Of a DNA stretch of 64,000 nucleotides, positions 11,955 to 24,513 are shown piece by piece. A program made the position numbers and the translations under genes. Every line of letters begins with the position of its first letter. Position 1 is the first letter of the stretch. The DNA is from Ptychodera flava (lineage: Eukaryota; Hemichordata; Enteropneusta; Ptychoderidae). The stretch covers positions 17,953,772 to 18,017,771 of the forward strand of contig NC_091944.1 of assembly GCF_041260155.1 (NCBI RefSeq), read 5' to 3'. The notes under the pieces are model-generated. The model was not told the DNA's origin. It saw nothing but the letters and a program-made list of their open reading frames with translations, and did no database searches.

Positions 11955-12645
11955 ATGTAATATAATGATCACAATCATGCCCATCCACAATCCAATAACA
12001 CAAGGTCAAAATTCGTAAAGCGTAGTCAATTTTCATAAACATAGACACAAAGCCGCACAGAACAGACAGCAAATCACCGGTACACACAACAAAGTCAAAA
12101 TCGTAAAAGAAAGATATATGACAAAAAGATCGAGAAATGATGTCATGTGTTTCGAAAAACATGTGGCACCCGACATATCTGTAAGTCAAATAGGTAGTGC
12201 TCACCAATTAAGGCCAAATGTCATTATTTGTCGAAGAGAGATATCGTATTTATCTACAAGCTTGTGATACCTGCCAAAAAAAAACCTATTTGAATATAGA
12301 GACAAGTTTTTCTGTGGTGTAACCTTGATTTAAAAGTTTGTAAGAGAGATTGCTCTGTCTCTCTGCAAAATCACAATATGAATTGCATGCTCTTGCATAT
12401 CGAATAAACTGGGAATGTATATCCCATAACCTGGTGAGTGGAATATTACAGATGAGATGTGGGAAATTGATGATACTCAAGTTGAAACCATCTCTCTTGT
12501 CATATACCTAATAGAAAGGTGACCATTGCAGTCAAATTCAAGGAAAACATCCAGATATAAAGCAGAAGAGGCCGTTTCTGTAGTTTCTTTAATCTCCAAC
12601 TCTAGAGGATAATCATAGTGAGATAGTCAATAAATCAGTAGAATA
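11955..12645 (-). mobile_element. Penelope-like retroelement, 3' fragment (copy 2)
   Basis: This aligns by eye along its length with 16040-16760. It shares the FPHLI.NIPL segment, the LSYKLLNQGYT segment and about 230 bp downstream of the stop (landmark ACAGCACAGAACAGACAG and variants). Only the thumb end of the reverse transcriptase and the tail remain. It is broken and clearly diverged from copy 1, so both are old. Same strand as copy 1, 4 kb away. Confidence 0.75.
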
Positions 12646-15600
12646 ACCATTCATTGATCTTATTTTGACGGTTTTATAGCGCAAAGTCATCTCTTACAGA
12701 CTAACCTCTTACTGTTGGCAACATTTTTGTCACTTAGTTAGACTTGCAATTTTTTCCGCAATCCGAGGTCATGCTAAGGGCCGTGTGTAATACATTGTCA
12801 ACACGTACGTCTGGAATACATTGTGAACAGCATACTCCCTAATTAAGTAGGTAACAGAGACGTTCATTCCCACAGGGAAATCCGAAATTTCCGACTTTGG
12901 TGTCATGTTTCTATAATTTGTACCGGTTACTGTAAATCTTCATTCTAGTAATTCGCCAAATTTCAACATTTCGCCAGTTGGGCTTTAATTCCCACGATTT
13001 ACCGGAGGTGTAATTCTTCAAAATTGGCGGCAAATTACATTTTCAAGTCTATTCTGTTTAAATTCAATGGCAGCGCCATTCCAGGCACCCGCGTGTCTCG
13101 TGAATTCCTATGATTATGAATGAAATGTCTCACGCAAGGTTGGACAATAGAAAGACAACGTAGTCGAACTTTTATCAGAACTGTAGCTGTTAAGTATCGC
13201 TTTTCATATTTTCACAGCTTGGATTTAAAACAATGGTGTTGTGACATGTCTCATGCATACTACGTATTAATCATTGTGAAACTAGTGTTGGCAAGTTTTC
13301 TTGTCGACAAAGTATTGTAAATTTGAGAGTCTAACTTTTTGGGCCTTGGAGTGAGCGTATCTCCAGGCTCTCGGAGCTAAGAGTTGCCCCAGGCAGCCAT
13401 CAGGCTAACCTGGGAAATAAAGTTTCGAGCGCAACGTTAATTCCTGTGTCGCCTAATCTATATATGTACTCCATCTACGCGTACTGTGGTCTGAAGTTCC
13501 CCTTAATCCTGATTCACAACAGCATTGAACATTTTCTTTACAATTTGACATTCGCATGGAAGAACATGCTGTTGAATTGATATAGCGTTTGCCATATTGT
13601 GTCTAATCCTATATGTTAGAATACCTATCATTCATTTATATTGAAATTCCACCTATCTCTGCATTTATTCTCTCTCCTTGAGTAACGGCCTTGCTCGATA
13701 CCATACTTCATCATATCAGAGTTTCCGATCCATTCATGGTAAAGCAAAGATCGATCAGAGGATTCAGATGGCAGAAAGACAGGTATAATATCTGACCTGC
13801 AAACCAACTAACAATTGAACACAAGTCAACTATCGAACGATGGTAATGGAAGAGCAATCTTCGCGAGGCATTCGACTGGCAGGAACAGGGTAAGCCGGGA
13901 AAATCACAAATTTGGCGATCCCTGTGTTTTAGTTCTATATATAGAGTCTTCCTTGCCGCTCTTGATTTATTTGTCGGCTTTAGTTCTGTATCAAGCGGCT
14001 ACCTACAAAACTAGTCAAATGGCCATATTTATAACAACGGATATCAACGTATCGGACAGAACATTTGAAATGAGAAATATCTAGTTTCTTTTTAAAATGC
14101 AAGACAATTGAAATAAATGCTGTTGAGATCTATCAACGTTGTAATTCTAGTTTCTTGCAAGGGTGCAAACATTAAATATAGTCGGGAAATGGTCATATGA
14201 AAGAGACACCCTTCGTTATTTTAGAATGTATCATCGATCTTGTTACACTTGAAAATTACAAGTAAGAACGAAGTAATTAGAAATGGAAAACCCCTTATTC
14301 TATATATTAATACAACATCCATAAATTTCAGGCGTTTCGGTACTTTTTAACATATTTTATATGTATAGGAATCAGAACAATAGTACCAAGCCATAATCTA
14401 CATCATAGCCATAAGTTACATCGTGACTAACTTCTGGCCGGCTCATTTCAAATCGGTATGATTTCGCTGTGTGACAAGACAACCCTATTGGCACAGCTCG
14501 TAAGGTAAGTAAATACATGCGGTAAATCATTGCCATGAGCTCTTCGAATGGCAAAGAGTGGTGCAACAGTTGGCGGTTGCCAGAGCCAAAGTGAATCATT
14601 TTAAAGTGTGATTACAAGATAGACTGCGTCGTGGCCTGGAGCCTGAAGTACGAAATGTGCGGTGATCAATGCAACTTTTGTAAATACTAGTCTTATCAGG
14701 AAGCCGTACAAAACTTCCGTTTCCATATATACAGAAGGGTCATCGCATGAAATAAAAGTAGACAAGATATGTTTATTAGTTCCTTTGAAGGGGTCCATCC
14801 AGCGATTCAGTAACATGGCCCGGGTAATACTCTGCATTCGGCTTTTGTGTGTTCGAACATTCTTAATGCTTTTAGGCGTTCGTGGCTGTTGGTACCATTT
14901 CGTTGCCCTGGCCAATTTTCAACAGAATCTTCTTTAAGGTTCCGTCCAACCTCAGTAAAAAATGAACGTTAAAAAGTAAAATTCGTGTACTTTTCTTGCT
15001 TGCCTATATTGAGCATTGCCATGTACATAGTAAATATTCAAAATCTGTCGACGTTTGCGACGCTAAAACAATCACGATCATTTATTCTGGACAATACAGA
15101 CAAGGGGGAAAGAGTCTTTTAAGAGACATTATTTTGCAAAATTGTCTTTAATGTGTCTGGAGAACGTGTGAACCTACAATTACAAGAAGATAAGGCAACA
15201 GTGAGACACTGATGGCATTAAAAACTCCCAAGGCGAGTGTGTATTTACAAAAAATATGATTTGCTACTGTGGTAAAAGAGACCATAAGCGTCGCTCCGAA
15301 TCAAGCCAGAGAAAAGAATAGTAATGCAAAGATTTTCTTGGAAGGACAATATATCGAGTATAAATTATCATTTTTCGAGAACTAAAAAATAAAAGTTTGG
15401 ATGTCTAGTCAGTGTAGTTATGTATGTATCGTGGAGAGTAACTAATCGTCAATAACTTCCAAAGTGCCGCTGTTATAACTTTTCCAACGTTTGGTAGAAT
15501 CATTTTCCAACGAATTTCAAGTTTTTCTACTTTAGAAATCAGCGACGAAATTGAAAACCAAGTATGAGTATTCTACCTGGAATTTTTCAATGTTGGTGTT

Positions 15601-16035
15601 AAAGGCGCAGATTGTTTATCAGCTTTGTGGGAAAACAAATAGATTAAAGTTAATAAAACTAACACCAATGGAGTATTCAATGTCAACAAACATCAATGCA
15701 TATTTTCGTCACATTTTTGCTGATTTCCCCTACCTTACCTGTAGTGATAATATTGACACACACGTACACCAAGACAACAAATTAAATTTTCTTGTCTACA
15801 AAAATGTGATTACTCTCCAATTTGTATCGTCAAAAAGCCTTTAAAGAGGGAAATTCCACTTCCAGAGACTCGCCCACAAGTTTATTCATGTAAACTGTCT
15901 CTCTATAACAAATAACGACAAATAACGCTTGCATAGTATATTGTTGTTTGATCAAAGAACTTATCTACAGCACTTTATATTCATAAAAGGTCAGAACGAT
16001 ACATCTTGTTCAAGATATTCTGTTGTCATTTCTTC
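12646..16035. other. Gene-free stretch between Penelope-like fragments
   Basis: No gene supported. A possible small MITE with weak ends (TAATTCGCC and GGCGGCAAATTA) lies at about 12950-13041. At 13305-13345 a short segment (TTTGAGAGTCTAAC, GGGCCTTGGAGTGAGCG) recalls family R1. Two abutting minus-strand open frames at 14372-14915 have no recognisable motif and are within chance length. Confidence 0.35.
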
Positions 16036-16039
16036 CAAA

Positions 16040-17625
16040 ATAATATCAATCATACCAATCCATAATCCAATAACACTAGGTCAAAATTTGTAAGACAATA
16101 GTTGTAAACATAGACACAAAACAGCACAGAACAGACAGTAAATAGACGGTACACAAACAAAGTCAAATTCATGAAAGAAAGATATATGGACCTCTGGCCA
16201 AAAGACCAAGAGGTGATGTCAGGTGTTTCGAAAATAGTAAGCGCATCCTGCCCCATATGTGGCACCCGCCATACTAGTATATCAATCTGTAAGTCAGATA
16301 GTTAGTGGTCACTAACTAAGGCCCCATGTCACCGATGCCATCAGTGATCATTTGTCGAAGAGAGATATTGTATTTATCTACCAGCTTGCGATACCTGCCA
16401 AAAAAGCGTTTGAATGTAGAGACAAGTCTTGCTCTGGTGTAACCTTGATTTAACAGTTTGTAAGAGAGATGGTTATGTCTCTCTACAAAATCACCATATG
16501 AACTGCATGCTCTTGCATATCGAATAAGCTGGGAAATGTATACCCCCTAAGCAGGTGAGAGTGGAATATTACTGATGAGGTGTGGAAAATTGATTATACT
16601 AAAGTTGAAATCATCTCTCTTGTAATATAGCCTAGTAGAAAGGTGACCATTAGAGTCAAACTCAAGTAAAATGTCCAGATATGAAGCAGAAGAGGCTGTT
16701 TCTGTAGTTTCTTTAATCTCCAATTCTGGAGGATAAATCATAGCGAGATATTTACTGAATTCATAGTTATTCAATGAAATAACATCGTCTATGTATCTAA
16801 ATGTAAGGTCCTCCAAATTGAAAGTACGAGCTACAGAGACCTTTTTCTGCTTGATAAGGTTCTGGATAAATTCTGCCTCGTTTGAGAACAGAAATAATCG
16901 GCAAGTAAGGGAGCACAGTTAGTGCCCATGGGAATTCCTATACACTGTTGGAAAATGTGTCCTCCAAATTCAACAAATATGTTGTCAATGAGGAAATCAA
17001 GCATACTGATAATGTCTTTCTCGGTATAAAACACTTTTGTCGTTAGTAATATTTTAAACAAAATATGTAGAATTATACCCTAATACCACATATTTGTAAC
17101 GGCGTGAACCGTTTTTATAGGAAAATGCTTGGTTGATGATGTTTTTCAAGCGTTCTTTCAATTTATCATGTGGTATTGTGGTATACAATGTGGAAAAATC
17201 GAAAGTTTTAATAGATGTTATTTTTGAAACAGATCTTGATTTCAAATTTTCCAAGAGTTCCTTCGAATCTTTTAATATCCACATTTGATTTATACCACTC
17301 CGAGAAAAGACAACATCACAGTATGCTTGAAGTCCCCATTTAACAGTACAAAGAACAGAAGTCAGTATCTTCGATAACTCTGTTGTTGAACATTTTGAAG
17401 ATCCTGCGATAAACCTAGCTTTGTAAGGTGTTTTGTGGAGCTTTGGTATCCAGTATAAGCTAGGCAACTTATTATGGTCATCCTTTGTTGTAATATTAAA
17501 ATTATCCATGAATGACTTATGGTTTTAACTTCGCACTCTTCAATAGGAGATTCACGCATCTCACAGAAGATAGGAAATTTAGCGGGCTACTTGTCATTGG
17601 TTAAATACCACCGACAAAAAAAATC
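16040..17625 (-). mobile_element. Penelope-like retroelement, reverse transcriptase (copy 1)
   Basis: Pieces of one reverse transcriptase can be read in order on the minus strand: LYWIPKLHKTPYKARFIAG (fingers), KTFDFSTLYTTIPHDKLKE (motif A region), GIPMGTNCAPLLADYF (motif B) and FRYIDDVISLN (the YxDD-type motif C). The thumb then ends in FFGRYRKLVDKYNISLRQMI and a stop. The KLHK.PYK.RFI block and IPMGTNCAP are typical of Penelope-like elements. No GIY-YIG endonuclease was found after the stop. The element is broken at several points and the 5' end is missing or undetected. Confidence 0.85.
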
Positions 17626-17629
17626 TAAG

Positions 17630-18851
17630 ATACGTTTATAAGGGATAAAGATTTTCTTCTTAGAACCATTAATGGAGAAATGTGAAACACAAGGCACTCT
17701 AGCGATGTATCAGACAGGATATTTTGCTAGTGTTTGACACTTGCATTTATTGATTTAATAAATTTCCACTTCACATAAGCTTACAATTACAATTAACTTT
17801 ACGGTGAACATTTCAGCGCATCTAGACGATGTCATATAACAGATCCACTTGAAAGTGTTGAGAAGTATTTACGATATAAGACAGAATCCTTCGTACATAA
17901 AATATCTTAATAATTTCGACTGAATACACAAGAATTTGACATGTAAGAGGAAAAAGACCTTGATACTTATAACATTTAGAACCATTCAACCAAAATATTC
18001 CAAGGACCCTATTCAAGTATACCACATTTTTTTTGTGAATTTGAAAATATAATCTCGAAATGCAAAAGGCAACAGGTAATTTTGCACTTGCCAAAAGGAA
18101 TTATGATACTAAGTAACTGTTGATGTATCTATTTCTGTGTGTAACTTGTGAAAGGATCATGTCGAGTTGATATGTAAATAAGAGTCTGAGTTAAGGCTTA
18201 ACAGAGTTAGGGTTGAAAACATTCCTCTTCCATGGACATATGATTATATATGAGTGTCTGCTGTTTCTAGATTTGATGTTACCCTACGTGTTTCTTGTTT
18301 TCTCGAAAATTTTACCCTTAATACCAGTAGAGACTGGTAAGAGTATTCCGAAAACAGCTTGTCAAGCTAAATAACATTTAATAATCCCTCACGTTTCTTC
18401 AAATGGATACAGTATGCAAGATCCTTGTGTTTTGAATGTTTTATGAATTTATTAAAACTTTTGACGTTTTAGAAAGTAGCAGTCGTCATATGTGTACAAT
18501 TGACGTAACTTTCCTCATTGATTGAGTTCATGATAAGACTAAATTAACAAAATTGTAAATATAAAATATATTGCATCTGAAGGCTAAGTATATAGTTAGC
18601 AATTTGACTAGACTAGCTGCGAGCGTACGGTTCACATGTTGGAAAGGAAAGCAAAACGAATCAAGGTGACCTTACAAATAATTCATTATAACAAAATTCC
18701 TTTATATTATCACCTTTTTAAACTGTCAGATGTGAAGTAGAAGGTAGAAGCTCAAAGGTATATTCACTACTAATTTCATTGCCACGGCTTGAAAATGTCG
18801 ATCTTTCTCAATCGCCTCACCTGACCAATGTCCACTTAGATAGAGTCACAT
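17630..18851. other. 3' flank of GPCR gene 1
   Basis: No further gene seen. A minus-strand AATAAA lies at 18448-18453, about 400 bp after the GPCR stop, and could be its polyadenylation signal. Confidence 0.35.
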
Positions 18852-19880
18852 TTAGGAATGGATATCTTGCCTTTCCATATTCATATTTACGTTTACCGAC
18901 GCAACCTGGTTAGAGTTATTACTTCTAGTCAGAAACGTATTCAGACTGGTGGTCAAAAGTCTGGCATATGCTTTCTTGAAACGCCTGTTGTTTATGCCGT
19001 ATAGAACCGGATTCAAGGCACCTCCAACGTGTATCAATGGATACAACAACATCGTTGTGTTTCTTGGTACAGGGATTCTTCTGGCCAAAGAGATGCTTAT
19101 GACGAGTTGGAATGGCACATAGCCGAGAAATATCAGAAGGAACACCCCGAATATGACAGATAGCATTCTAATGTCTTGTTTGGTAGGACCAGTGTGGGTT
19201 GTTTGGATCGATGCATGTGCTTGGACGCGACTGCGACTTTTCTTAACAAAACTGACGATACAAACATAGCAAATGACCACGAGAAATGAAGGTATGTAGA
19301 CATTGCACACTGCAAAGATGAGTTGTCCCTTCGAAGATGTAACGCATCTGTACGCCAATGGCGAATATCGGATGCTGCCGAAATGAAATTGGAAATTATC
19401 AAGGTACATACGTGTTAGTACGGGGAAAAGCCAGGTGCACATCACACACAACGATATGGTCAGTCTTGTCGTGATTTTTTTATACTTTTCGCTGTGAGCA
19501 ATATAGATGTATCGATTTAAACCAATGAAGGCTGTGGTCCACAACGACACACCGGTTAGGATGGGATGGAGCAGAAAGTGAATGGCGCAGAAGTTCTGGC
19601 CGAAAACCCATTTTTGAAGAAAGAAAGAAACTGCACTTGGCACAGAAACCAAGGTAGCGGCAACAATATCAGTGATGCTGAGATTCACCAATAAAACATT
19701 GCCAAATGTTCGAATTTCTTTGTTGAGCACGATGATGCAGATGAAGAGGAGGTTACCAATCAGTGCTAGGAGAGCGAAAACTGCTTCTCCGGTGGCCGAT
19801 AGCTGAGAAACCCATATGGTTGGAAGCATGCTCTGGAAAGCGCGACTGGTAATGTTGCTGTATGCTGTCGTGCTGTTCAT
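18852..19880 (-). CDS. Class A orphan GPCR, melatonin/Tre1-like (paralog 1)
   Basis: A single-exon seven-helix receptor of 342 residues, expected in the plasma membrane. Family landmarks are N43 in IGNLLF (TM1), D71 in LSITD (TM2), C98 paired with C179 in loop 2, NRY at 122-124 in place of DRY, W150 (TM4), GYVPF at 253-257 in place of CWxP (TM6), and NPVLY at 290-294 (TM7). N2 and N9 are glycosylation sequons in a short N-terminus. The start is supported by a purine at -3 and by alignment with the paralog at 27557-28576, whose N-terminus matches from MND. NRY and the overall pattern recall melatonin and Trapped-in-endoderm-1/moody receptors. Ligand unknown; subfamily assignment is inference. 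Confidence 0.94.
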   Translation of the reverse strand: MNSTTAYSNITSRAFQSMLPTIWVSQLSATGEAVFALLALIGNLLFICIIVLNKEIRTFGNVLLVNLSITDIVAATLVSVPSAVSFFLQKWVFGQNFCAIHFLLHPILTGVSLWTTAFIGLNRYIYIAHSEKYKKITTRLTISLCVMCTWLFPVLTRMYLDNFQFHFGSIRYSPLAYRCVTSSKGQLIFAVCNVYIPSFLVVICYVCIVSFVKKSRSRVQAHASIQTTHTGPTKQDIRMLSVIFGVFLLIFLGYVPFQLVISISLARRIPVPRNTTMLLYPLIHVGGALNPVLYGINNRRFKKAYARLLTTSLNTFLTRSNNSNQVASVNVNMNMERQDIHS

Positions 19881-20877
19881 CTCGATATGGGCTTTGTGAA
19901 GATAGATAACCAGCTTTCCAATAGTTAGTTTGGTTCACAAACAGAGACGATAAAAATACAAGTGTTCAGTTGTCTGTCGAACGGAGATCCAACAAATTAG
20001 GAAACTTGACGTAGCTTGTTTAAAGCATCTAGAAGGAATGGATAACACTCTTATAGGTGCACTGCGCCATAACTGATTATGATCAACTTTTGGAATATCC
20101 AATAGACGGCTGTGACTCAAAATAGAGGCAGAGTTTAGAATTCTACAGTGAGAAGAATCCTAAAGGCTGGCCTTTTTGTGTAATCAGATGTTTATCCTTG
20201 TACAGAAACACTTCGGATAAGTAATATGTGACCTTTAATTTTTCAAATGATAGTAAAACCTTCTGGTAAATGTCAAACAAAGTTGCTTATGTCCTGCCCT
20301 GCTGAATTTTCTACGTAAATTTCAGTAGTTACGGAAATAAAGGAAGAAATGTTACGGAGTTCTTCGTTATTCAAAACAAGGGAACCAGCAGTTGTGAACC
20401 TTTTATACATTGTAATGATCGAGAATCTTAACACTATAAAAAATCATCGTTACTGTGCCATAAGATATTGTTTTGAAGTCGAAGAAAACCGTTTTTCATG
20501 CGCTCTTTTCTAAATATGTCATACCATTTCATCAACGCTAACTTACAAGCTACAGATAGCATAAATGTATAAGTGTCAAGGGTCTTATTAGAGTACGACT
20601 CCCCTCCTTTCCAACTTGCACGTGGCGCAGGAAAGAAGTAGCTCCCCCAATAATGTTGCACCATACATGTTCTCAGAAAAGTGGCTATCGGAATACCAAT
20701 TTCGTTTGTTAGCTAAGAACCTGCAAACCTCCGTGGACAAGACAGGTTAACGATAAATGGGTGGAATGTTATATGTTTTATAGCATATGGTTGGTGATAA
20801 AGTAATTCAGATATATAGTAGTAGTGTGCCAAAGCTATTCTTATCGAGTTATGAAGTATTCAATAAAAGGAACAGAC
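19881..20877. other. 5' flank of GPCR gene 1
   Basis: No TATA box or other clear promoter was picked out, and no gene is supported. Confidence 0.35.
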
Positions 20878-20909
20878 CATAGACTGTAGAGAAAACTCTA
20901 GGGTCTATG
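20878..20909. repeat. CATAGACCCTAGAG-type hairpin, copy 1
   Basis: CATAGACTGTAGAG, a four-base loop and CTCTAGGGTCTATG form a stem with 12 of 14 pairs. The same stem sequence recurs at 27227-27275. It lies 1 kb upstream of GPCR gene 1. Confidence 0.65.
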
Positions 20910-22340
20910 AACAGACTCAGGAAGCAGGAACAGGAAAGAGTAGAATTTACTGTAAACTTTCACGTCAAAAAATATGGGCATGAAAATCTAAGTAACCAGA
21001 GGCATTTTCATAGAAAATTGCTTCCAATTCCTTATAAATTGGTATTTACAGTTACTAAAGATGAACTGGTCTGTAAAAATTGCATACTAAATTGTTGTAG
21101 CCTGCGGAATTACTTCTCCTGTAGGAAGAGTGAAAGGAAATCGACTAAGCGAGTATTCCGTCATCGACATGTTAGGGGAGCACTTGCAATAGTCACTGTG
21201 TTAAAAATAATTTTGAAGATCTGAGGAAAGGCAAATCGAAATCAGTATTTGTACACCATTTTACCTTTGATCGATATTGGAAGAAGTCTTAATTATTTAA
21301 TAATTATTTTATATAATTATTTACTAACATTTGAGATTATTCCATAAGTTCAACAATATATGATCATGCATTGGGTTAATGACAACCAGGGTATTATGCA
21401 TTTATTTGTCCACGTTGCAATACCTTCTTTGATTTTTTGAGACATAATCCTACATGGCTCCTATGTGGTCATTGTTTCGTTCTTGTACATCTAATCAGAT
21501 ATGCAGTAGCCAAAGTGACATTGATTTGGTACAAGAACCTCGAACTGTGATATACATATACGCATATCCACTTCATTTTTACATGATCCAATATGGCCAG
21601 CCGGTAGTCATTGTGGTTACATATTTATTTATCTCCAAACCATTTCTTAAATAGCACTGTATCAGTTGCATTTTGATTTGGCACAAAAACAATATCACAT
21701 CACCGACAAGTCACTTATTTTACAATCTAATATAAAATTGCTGCCACGTGCTTTTTTTAAAAGTATTCTCGCTTTCTCTTGAACGTACTACCTCTGAGAA
21801 TTTAAAAACAAGTCTTTAATGTCTGAAGCCGTTACGCCGATGTGTTTCAAGTGGTTGTGTTCATAATTATTACAGTACAAGGGAAATTAGTATGAAACAT
21901 ATTTTCGTTGAATAATTTTGCTATACAATTCAACGTGGCTGCTCATTGGCCAGTTTGTTACCTTTTTTCAAGCCTCGAAAAGGTAACGCCTATTTACATC
22001 GTTCAATGATAACCCTACCAGTTTCTTCCTTCCTTTAAAGGTGGTACAAGGAAGATGTACTTGAACATACTTATTACGCACGTCAATATGAGATGCTGAC
22101 TTTAAGGAACAAGTCGTGCCTATTTCTACGTAAACATGGAGCATATCAGTTCACCTCGAGTACTGAATTAAAACTATTACCCGTGCGATGATTTCTTTAA
22201 AGCTGCAAGTAAACATTTTCCGACTGTATACGGCATCGACATTAAATGGCCATTTACATAGGTTGCAATTGCCTTTGTATCCTTTCGTGTGAAAGAAGAA
22301 AAGAGAGAAGGTTTCCTGGAAAATTTTTGTCGATCTGTTA
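20910..22340. other. Non-coding spacer
   Basis: The plus-strand open frame at 20907-21224 is basic and featureless and is not supported as a gene. Nothing else recognised. Confidence 0.35.
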
Positions 22341-22527
22341 AAGGTATACTGTCACCTGTTCCAATTATGCCATAGTTATCATTGAAAGAGAAAATACAAC
22401 CTATAACAGATTTTAAGCGGGTGGCCGCATTTTAAAAACAGCTCCCTCACATGGGTATTTTGAATACCAAGGAACGCCCCTTTGACCATATATGGGCATA
22501 TTTAGATTACAGGTGACTGTATACCTT
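22341..22527. mobile_element. MITE with AAGGTATACWGTCACCTGT ends
   Basis: The left end AAGGTATACTGTCACCTGT and the right end, reverse-complemented AAGGTATACAGTCACCTGT, match at 18 of 19 positions; similarity continues inward (TATGCC on both arms). Length is 187 bp with no open frame. A target duplication is not clear, so the superfamily is left open. Confidence 0.75.
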
Positions 22528-23198
22528 GAGGTAGCAGTAAACGTCCATGGCACAATGGATATGTATTGCAAGGTAGAATATAAAGTCGATTACAAGAATC
22601 TGGAAATAGTATACATGCTTGCATGCTTAATAATCTCAATCCAATTTTTTAAGGAAAACCGCGATCCTTCCGTTTTATGTAACGGTCTCACTGTGATGCC
22701 ATAATACATCAAATGGGCGGCACTATGGCAGACATTTAACATCCATTTAACAAGTCTTTTTTTGACAGTTCATTTACGTTCGGTGAGAAGTTTTGAACAA
22801 ATTAAGGTTTGTACATCTACTTCAGAACAAACAGCACTGATCGCTCACTGCTCGGTTTCGTCCAATAAAGGATAAAGTAGCAATATATATGCAATTCACT
22901 TTGCAGAAAGATATTATATTACTCCATTGAGAGTTAAAGGCAGGTATGAAAACATTCACGATGCAGGATGAGTGCAATTTGGTAAAAATATGCAAGATCA
23001 ATCTCAACCAAAATTCCCCATCTGCGTAACCATGTAGATTCACTCCAGTTTAGTCTCCTGACGAGTTAGTCTCGCGACTCATGAAACAACGTTGTAGAGA
23101 TGACATTGTAAAATCAATACTCCAGCAACCCTCCCTTATATATCTTGCTCTTCTTTTGTATTGGGCACTTCGTATCGGACAAGTCGAACCGCATACTT
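22528..23198. other. Non-coding spacer
   Basis: Nothing recognised. Confidence 0.35.
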
Positions 23199-23349
<151 letters not shown>

Positions 23350-23353
23350 GATC

Positions 23354-23427
23354 AGTGGCTTGGTGTCAAATTCAGGCAATGCGTTTCCGCAGTGGCTTGG
23401 TGTCAAATTCAGGCAATGCGTTTCCGC
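23354..23427 (+). repeat. Two tandem copies of a 37-bp unit
   Basis: CAGTGGCTTGGTGTCAAATT, continuing AGGCAATGCGTTTCCG, occurs twice in direct succession and the copies look identical. Confidence 0.9.
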
Positions 23428-23438
23428 AGGGCATAGGT

Positions 23439-23625
23439 ATTGCTAGACGTGGAACTTGTCGTGATTACTCTACAGACTGTTTCATGCGCTTGGCAATCGT
23501 CAGGAGTGATGTTGGCGGGCTCGTTGCTACCATATGTATTGCTAGACGTGGAACTTGTCGTAATTACTCTACAGACTGTTTCATGCGCTTGGCTATCGCA
23601 AGGAGTGATGTTGGCGGGCTCGTTG
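23439..23625 (+). repeat. Two tandem copies of a 99-bp unit
   Basis: ATTGCTAGACGTGGAACTTG starts at 23439 and again at 23538. The units differ at a few positions. The end of the second unit is also the left arm of the adjacent hairpin. Confidence 0.9.
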
Positions 23626-23740
23626 CAAGAACAACCGCCTCGTTTGCATATACACCTGACCCTATATATAGGTAGCAACGAGGGCCAGGTGTATATGCAA
23701 ACGAGGCGGTTGTTCTTGGAACGAACCCGCCAACATCACT
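23603..23740. repeat. Long near-perfect hairpin between TA tracts
   Basis: Left arm 23603-23659 and right arm 23683-23740 pair over about 57 bp with about three mismatches, through blocks such as GAGTGATGTTGGCGGG and ACAACCGCCTCGTTTGCATA. The loop is about 23 bases and contains TATATA. TA tracts flank the whole unit. Confidence 0.88.
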
Positions 23741-23747
23741 CATGCCG

Positions 23748-23908
<161 letters not shown>

Positions 23909-24366
23909 TCCCTCTGTGGATTACATTACTCTCTCTCTCGTTCAAAGCTGATGCGATACAAATTGACCATCTTACCACAGCACAACGAACATACTATTAT
24001 CCATGTAACAGTTCGCAGGACAATGTTTTCTTTTCCTAAAATGCTAACAACGCGTGTGTATGTTTTATATAATTTTGCTGCATTTCATCATAGAATGTCT
24101 CAATTTTGTCCACGATTATACCATGAAAGTTGTATGTTAATGATGTTTGCGCATATACTCAGCGAACATGTCACAGCTACATATTATATGAAGACATGCA
24201 AATATGTTTTGTAAAACGGTACCAACAAAAACACATGCGCAAACGCGCACAGAAAGCTCTACCCTCGCTATCTCTGTATAAGATCTCCAAAGCAATGACC
24301 CACCCTAATTCCCTTCATTAGTTCCTTCTAAGGTAGATTTTACCTTTATGAGTTGCTCACGAGTAG

Positions 24367-24369
<3 letters not shown>

Positions 24370-24441
<72 letters not shown>

Positions 24442-24443
24442 AT

Positions 24444-24510
<67 letters not shown>
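24370..24510. repeat. (TA)n followed directly by (GA)n
   Basis: TA (about 24370-24428), a short TATG transition and GA (24447-24510). Confidence 0.97.

Positions 24511-24513
<3 letters not shown>

Noticed and set aside
14372-14915. Two abutting minus-strand frames as a small gene
   Set aside because: Different phases, no motifs, and overlapping plus-strand frames look equally good.
20907-21224. 105-codon basic plus-strand frame
   Set aside because: AT-driven Lys/Arg-rich composition, overlaps the small hairpin, no homolog recognised.
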